Positions 60,211-64,000 of a DNA stretch of 64,000 bases are shown here, piece after piece (the first letter of the stretch is position 1; each line of letters starts with the position of its first letter). The stretch comes from an uncultured Bacteroidales bacterium (GTDB taxonomy: Bacteria; Bacteroidota; Bacteroidia; Bacteroidales; UBA932): positions 1 to 64,000 of the forward strand of contig ONXC01000004.1 in the NCBI GenBank assembly GCA_900321715.1, given 5' to 3'. The notes under the pieces are model-generated. The model ran no database searches. It had not been told where the DNA came from and worked only from the letters and a program-made list of their open reading frames with translations. Position numbers and translations under genes: made by a program.

Positions 60211-61322
60211 CGGTTGGCCAGGTAGTTTTTCCACTTGGAAATCAGGGCCTGCATATCCTCCGGCAGCGGAGCCTCAAAATGGAGGCGCTGCCCTGTTGTG
60301 GGATGCGTAAAGCCCAGGGTGCGGGCGTGAAGGGCCTGGCGTGGGCAGATGGCAAAGCAGTTCTGGATAAACTGCTTGTATTTTGAGTAGATGGTGCCCT
60401 GACGTATCTCTGAGCCGCCATAGCGCTCATCGTTGAAAAGAGGATGGCCGATGGAAGACATATGCACGCGTATCTGATGCGTGCGGCCGGTTTCCAGACG
60501 GCATTCAACCACAGTGATGAAGCCGTAGCGTTCAAGGACTCTCCAGTGGGTAACGGCCCACTTGCCCTTCTCAGGGTCATCGTACACGCGGAACCGGAGG
60601 CGGTCATTTGGATCACGGCCGATAGTCCCTTCAATTGTTCCCTCATCCTCCTGAATATTGCCCCAGACAACTGCCGTGTAGATGCGGTCGATGGAATGGA
60701 CGAAGAATTGATCGGCCAGATTGAGCTGCGCAGCCGGGTTCTTTGCTATCACCAGAAGCCCGCTTGTATCCTTGTCTATGCGGTGCACCAGAACGCCCAT
60801 CCTTTCATCCTCAACGTCTGGGCTGAGGTGCAGGTAATATGCAAGGGCGTTCACAAGGGTGCCGTTATAATTCCCGTGCCCGGGGTGTACCACCATTCCG
60901 GCGGGTTTATTCACTACCAGAACGTCATCGTCCTCATACGTGATGTCAAGGGGAATGTTCTCCGGAAGTATCTCCGTGCCCCTGCGTTCATACGGCATCA
61001 CAAACTTCACAACGTCACATGGACGCACAATGTAGTTGGCCTTGACTGGTTTGTCATTGACCAGCACATATCCAAGTTTTATTGCCTGCTGAACCCTGTT
61101 ACGGGAAGTGTCTTCCTGATGCGACGCTATGAATTTGTCTATCCTTTCCGGCTCCTGGCCCTTGTCAACCAGCAAGCGGAAATGTTCGAACATCTCCATC
61201 TCCTCATCCCCGCGCTCAATCTCTTCTCTGAGGGGGCTCTGCCCCCTATTATCCCCCGCGGCCTCCGGCCGGCCGCTCTGCAGAGCGGCTTGGCGCACAG
61301 ATTCTGTGTTGAGGTCTATCAT
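60207..61322 (-). CDS. rluD: RluA/RluD-family 23S rRNA pseudouridine synthase
   Basis: A 371-residue pseudouridine synthase. An S4 RNA-binding domain (ERIDKFIASHQEDTSRNRVQQAIKLGYVLVNDKPVKANY) precedes the catalytic domain with VLVVNKPAGMVVHPGHGN, HRIDKDTSGLLVIAKN (catalytic aspartate) and TGRTHQIRVHMSSIGHPLFNDERYGG. RluD is the best fit; the exact target position is not provable here. The start at 61322 overlaps the PASTA gene stop (ATGA), but residues 1-41 are an unusual extension over a cluster of palindromes at 61231-61289. A second start, ATG 61199, would begin right before the S4 domain. It overlaps the convergent barrel gene by 4 bp. Confidence 0.88.
   Translation of the reverse strand: MIDLNTESVRQAALQSGRPEAAGDNRGQSPLREEIERGDEEMEMFEHFRLLVDKGQEPERIDKFIASHQEDTSRNRVQQAIKLGYVLVNDKPVKANYIVRPCDVVKFVMPYERRGTEILPENIPLDITYEDDDVLVVNKPAGMVVHPGHGNYNGTLVNALAYYLHLSPDVEDERMGVLVHRIDKDTSGLLVIAKNPAAQLNLADQFFVHSIDRIYTAVVWGNIQEDEGTIEGTIGRDPNDRLRFRVYDDPEKGKWAVTHWRVLERYGFITVVECRLETGRTHQIRVHMSSIGHPLFNDERYGGSEIRQGTIYSKYKQFIQNCFAICPRQALHARTLGFTHPTTGQRLHFEAPLPEDMQALISKWKNYLANR
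61231..61289. repeat. Cluster of three palindromes inside the rluD-like gene start
   Basis: AGGGGGC-TCT-GCCCCCT (61231-61247), GGCC-TCC-GGCC (61260-61270) and the perfect 18-bp palindrome GCCGCTCTGCAGAGCGGC (61272-61289) follow each other within 59 bp. The translated segment has no counterpart in usual RluD proteins. It could be an inserted repeat element or a translation-control structure at the coupled start. Confidence 0.7.
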
Positions 61323-62089
61323 TGGGCGGGAAGCTTGGAGTGATCAAGGGTGAGGTAGATGTTTACGGGAGAGCCAAGGCTCTTGGTGGAGCCAATGGCG
61401 TCCTGCTTGTAAACAACTGCATCTACGGAGTCTGCGTAGGTTTTGATGTTGGGATCGAAGGTAACCTTGCCGGTATTGAGGAAGCGGTCGTGGATGGCGT
61501 CTACGGCGCTCACGTATTTCATTCCAATAACACGGGGCACTACGGTAGTGTTATCCTCACTGCCAACTCCAACCTTCAGGTCAATGTCCGATCCATTAAC
61601 AACAAGGTCTCCGGCGGCAAGTTCACGGCCATTACAGAACTGGCCCAGGACGGTGTTGGTGGCTATATCCCTCACGTAATTGAGTTTACCTATGTTAAGG
61701 CCGCGATTCTTAAGTTCCGCGCGGGCTTCGGTTACGGAATAACCATAGAGATTTGGCATAACAACCTTGCGGGGCACAACGGAGTTGATGGTAAGGAAGA
61801 TGCTGCGGCCCTTCTTCACCTTTGCCCCGGCCTTGGGGTTCTGCCTGTAAACCACACCGCCGGGAAGGCGCTTCACAAAGACAGAATCCACCACCTTTAT
61901 GCCCACTCCGCCGGCCTTGGCAAGGGAATCGGCCCTTGTAAGGCTGAGGTTAGTGAAATCCGGGGCGGTGACGGTTTTTCCGTGACGGGTGATAAGGTTG
62001 AGCCCCACGGCCGCTACAACAAGAAGCAGCACGAAGAATATCACTGCACCTATGAGGTTCTTAACAATCCAGTTATCCTTGAAAGCCAT
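61319..62089 (-). CDS. PASTA-domain membrane protein
   Basis: A 256-residue protein with one N-terminal transmembrane helix (NLIGAVIFFVLLLVVAAVGLNLI) and three PASTA repeats, the second and third beginning RKVVMPNLYGYSVTEARAELKNRGL and TVVPRVIGMKYVSAVDAIHDRFL. PASTA domains bind peptidoglycan fragments in other bacteria; here no kinase or transpeptidase domain is attached. It is coupled to the downstream rluD-like gene (ATGA overlap) and divergent from lnt. Confidence 0.9.
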   Translation of the reverse strand: MAFKDNWIVKNLIGAVIFFVLLLVVAAVGLNLITRHGKTVTAPDFTNLSLTRADSLAKAGGVGIKVVDSVFVKRLPGGVVYRQNPKAGAKVKKGRSIFLTINSVVPRKVVMPNLYGYSVTEARAELKNRGLNIGKLNYVRDIATNTVLGQFCNGRELAAGDLVVNGSDIDLKVGVGSEDNTTVVPRVIGMKYVSAVDAIHDRFLNTGKVTFDPNIKTYADSVDAVVYKQDAIGSTKSLGSPVNIYLTLDHSKLPAQ

Positions 62090-62109
62090 AGTTTGTTCTG
62101 TTTAACCCA

Positions 62110-62138
62110 CAAATTTACGAAAATTATTCATAACTTTG
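62110..62138. promoter_or_regulatory. Divergent -7 boxes for the PASTA gene and lnt
   Basis: TAAATTTG on the minus strand (62110-62117) serves the PASTA gene. TAACTTTG on the plus strand (62131-62138) ends 7 bp before the lnt ATG. The two are 13 bp apart, so the polymerases may compete. Confidence 0.65.
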
Positions 62139-62144
62139 TTTGTT

Positions 62145-63752
62145 ATGAAAAACCGCACCGGCATATTCGCAGGGCTTACCCTGGCCTTCACGGTCCTCAT
62201 GAGCATCCCGTGGCTGGTTCCTCATATGGGCTGGACGGCGCTTGTGGGCTTTGTGCCGCTGCTCATCATGGAGCGGCTTGCTACGGAGTGGAAAACCCGC
62301 CGGTTCTTCTGGTGGCATTACCTTGCATTTGTGCTCTGGAACGCCGTCACAACATGGTGGGTGGCCGGCGCAACGGTTGGAGGGGCGGTCTTCGCCATCC
62401 TTGCCAACGCCATCCAGATGAGCCTTGTCTTTGAGAGTTTCCGCATAGTGAAGCGCCGCACGGGCGGTGTGCTCCCTTATATATATCTGGCAGCAGCCTG
62501 GCTGGCATGGGAGAAGTACTACCTCTCCGTGGCAGAAATCTCCTGGCCGTGGCTGGTCCTAGGCAACGCCTTTGCTGAAACAACCGGCCTTATCCAGTGG
62601 TATTCCGTCCTTGGTCACCTTGGCGGCTCCCTGTGGGTGCTGGCGGCAAACCTTGCCGTATTCGGCATAATGGTGGCCCTCTCGGACGGCCGCATGGGCA
62701 CATGGAACGCCAAGGCACGCATTGCTGCATTTACGGGCACTGTGCTGGTGTTTTTCGGGCCCATGATCTGGTCCTCCTGCCTTCGCTGGGAGGATCCTTC
62801 TGATGCGCCGTCCCTCAAGGTTATGGCCGGACAGCCAAACCTTGACCCCTATGAGAAATTCGGGGCCCTTACGCAGGAGCAGCAGGACGCCCGTTTCCTT
62901 CATCTTCTTGACAGCGCCGGCATCCCGGAAGGCCCCTGCCTGATCCTTGCTCCTGAAACCTTCACCCGCTACTTCATGCTGGATAACGTGAGGGGCCAGA
63001 AGAGCTTCCAGCGTTACCAGGAATGGCTTCGGGAGCATCCGGATGCGACGCTTATCTTCGGGGCATCGGCCTATGACGTAAACGTCTCATATTCAGCTCC
63101 CTCAATCCTTTCATACGATCAAGGGAAGGCCGATTCCGAAGGCCGTCACGTCTGGCTCACAAGCCGCAATACTGCGGTGGCAACAGACACTACCGGAAGG
63201 TATGAGATGTTCCATAAGTCAAAACTAGTGGTAGGGACTGAGCTCACTCCTTACCCCAAATTCTTTGTCCCTCTGGAGAATCTCCTTGGCGGGAACCTTA
63301 TGGGTAAATGCGTGGGTCAGAAGGAAATAGCCTGCCTTCATGTGGGCGATATTCCCGTTGGCGTTGCAATATGCTATGAGTCCGTATATGGAGATTACTG
63401 CGCTGGATATGTGCGTAAAGGCGCAAAGCTTCTTACCGTCATCACCAACGACGCCTGGTGGGGTAACACTCCCGGCTATAAGCAGCATTTCTCCTACAGC
63501 CGCCTTCGCGCCATTGAAACCCGCCGCTATATCGCACGCTGCGGCAATACCGGAATATCGGCCATAATAGACCCTTCTGGCCGTGTCCTGGACCGCACTC
63601 CATGGTGGAAGCAGGCAGTCCTTTCAGGGGAGGTAAAACTTCTGGACGGTGAAACCTTCTTTGTCCGTTACGGAGACATTGTGGGCCGCGTTTCCGTGTT
63701 CCTCTTCCTCCTCCTTGCGGCCGCCGCCATCTTCCGCCCCCGCAAACGATAA
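62145..63752 (+). CDS. lnt: Apolipoprotein N-acyltransferase
   Basis: A 535-residue inner-membrane enzyme that adds the third acyl chain to lipoproteins, of which this window encodes many. Several N-terminal membrane helices precede a carbon-nitrogen hydrolase domain with Glu271 (APETF), Lys358 (HKSKLVVG, equivalent to the catalytic lysine) and Cys410 (ICYES), then NDAWWGNTPGYKQH and ETRRYIARCGNTG. I choose ATG 62145 rather than a TTG 9 bp upstream because of the promoter position. The gene ends in a terminator that overlaps the tRNA gene. Confidence 0.93.
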   Translation: MKNRTGIFAGLTLAFTVLMSIPWLVPHMGWTALVGFVPLLIMERLATEWKTRRFFWWHYLAFVLWNAVTTWWVAGATVGGAVFAILANAIQMSLVFESFRIVKRRTGGVLPYIYLAAAWLAWEKYYLSVAEISWPWLVLGNAFAETTGLIQWYSVLGHLGGSLWVLAANLAVFGIMVALSDGRMGTWNAKARIAAFTGTVLVFFGPMIWSSCLRWEDPSDAPSLKVMAGQPNLDPYEKFGALTQEQQDARFLHLLDSAGIPEGPCLILAPETFTRYFMLDNVRGQKSFQRYQEWLREHPDATLIFGASAYDVNVSYSAPSILSYDQGKADSEGRHVWLTSRNTAVATDTTGRYEMFHKSKLVVGTELTPYPKFFVPLENLLGGNLMGKCVGQKEIACLHVGDIPVGVAICYESVYGDYCAGYVRKGAKLLTVITNDAWWGNTPGYKQHFSYSRLRAIETRRYIARCGNTGISAIIDPSGRVLDRTPWWKQAVLSGEVKLLDGETFFVRYGDIVGRVSVFLFLLLAAAAIFRPRKR

Positions 63753-63755
63753 CGG

Positions 63756-63797
63756 TTCAACACAAAAGGCCCGCCGCAGGCGAGCCTTTTGTGTTGA
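63756..63797. terminator. Bidirectional terminator overlapping the tRNA 3' end
   Basis: TTCAACACAAAAGGC (63756-63770) pairs perfectly with GCCTTTTGTGTTGAA (63783-63797), with a GC-rich core and A/T tracts on both sides. The last five bases of the right arm (63793-63797) are also part of the tRNA-Gln 3' end. Confidence 0.8.
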
Positions 63798-63864
63798 ACT
63801 GCAGCGATTCGAACGCTGACTGAGGGAACCAAAATCCCTAGTGCTACCATTACACCACAGTTCA
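63793..63864 (-). tRNA. tRNA-Gln (UUG)
   Basis: The minus strand folds into a cloverleaf: acceptor TGAACTG/CAGTTCA, anticodon arm AGGGA-TTTTGGT-TCCCT with anticodon TTG, and T arm CAGCG-TTCGAAT-CGCTG. The first U:A pair is usual for tRNA-Gln. No CCA is encoded. A -7 box TATCTTTG (minus, 63876-63883) lies upstream. Confidence 0.9.
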
Positions 63865-63899
63865 ATCTTGGGGTGCAAAGATACTACTTTTTCTTGAAA

Positions 63900-64000
63900 T
63901 CAGAACAGGGTGGGGTGATTTTCCTCCAACTCGCTGAGTACCTTTGACATTATGGCCTCACGGAAGAGGGCGCTGCGGGAACGGACGCCAAAGCGGGAGC
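63900..64000 (-). CDS. C-terminus of an unidentified protein (partial)
   Basis: The minus strand holds the last 32 codons and TGA stop of a gene entering from the right edge: RFGVRSRSALFREAIMSKV... ending NHPTLF. The codon use is like the neighbours. I do not recognise the family from so short a piece. Confidence 0.6.
   Translation of the reverse strand, partial: SRFGVRSRSALFREAIMSKVLSELEENHPTLF

Noticed and set aside
61322..62434. Long plus-strand frame opposite the PASTA gene
   Set aside because: It is antisense to a clear PASTA protein and lacks any motif.

Overview
The window looks like a chromosomal segment of a Bacteroidales bacterium (Bacteroidota). The support is direct: two SusC/SusD loci, a fructan utilisation locus in the order known from Bacteroides thetaiotaomicron, a hybrid two-component regulator, a TPR-AraC regulator, GH92 and GH3 glycosidases, a subtilase with a type IX secretion-like C-terminus next to a PorV-like protein, and many Bacteroidetes-type -7 boxes (TAnnTTTG). 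Genus cannot be fixed from the sequence alone; the fairly GC-rich coding style fits uncultured gut or rumen lineages.

Layout. 1-2159: start of a secreted protein on the minus strand and a TPR-AraC regulator broken by an 11-bp tandem duplication. 2197-9530: a zinc metallopeptidase, a Y1 (RAYT-like) transposase flanked by inverted arrays of a 51-bp REP-like repeat, a GH3 glycosidase, a GH92 mannosidase and a third array. 9530-15336: an operon of an anchored protein of unknown function, an acyl-CoA synthetase, a dCMP deaminase and an S41 protease. 15516-33673: a nine-gene operon for a surface peptide- or protein-uptake system (lipoproteins, SusC, SusD, zinc metallohydrolase, DUF4302, BACON protein, S8 protease, PorV-like, collagen-like lipoprotein) ending in a strong terminator.

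33767-42229: housekeeping genes dnaX, lptB, rpsU, rplU, rpmA and serS, with an uncharacterised membrane-protein/ATPase pair. Between lptB and rpsU lies a textbook sigma-54 promoter followed about 40 bp later by an intrinsic terminator, a candidate small RNA. 42226-56452 (minus strand): fructan/levan locus with SusC, SusD, DUF4960 binding protein, two GH32 enzymes, permease, fructokinase and a periplasmic-binding-protein-type hybrid sensor; together these bind, cut, import, phosphorylate and sense fructan. 56622-64000: ruvC, a large outer-membrane beta-barrel protein, an RluD-like pseudouridine synthase, a PASTA protein, lnt, tRNA-Gln and the end of an unidentified gene.

The main things to check are the RAYT/51-bp repeat system, the sigma-54 small-RNA candidate, the over-represented heptamer ATCGGCC, the protease/PorV pair inside a SusCD operon, and the 11-bp duplication that switches off the TPR-AraC regulator.
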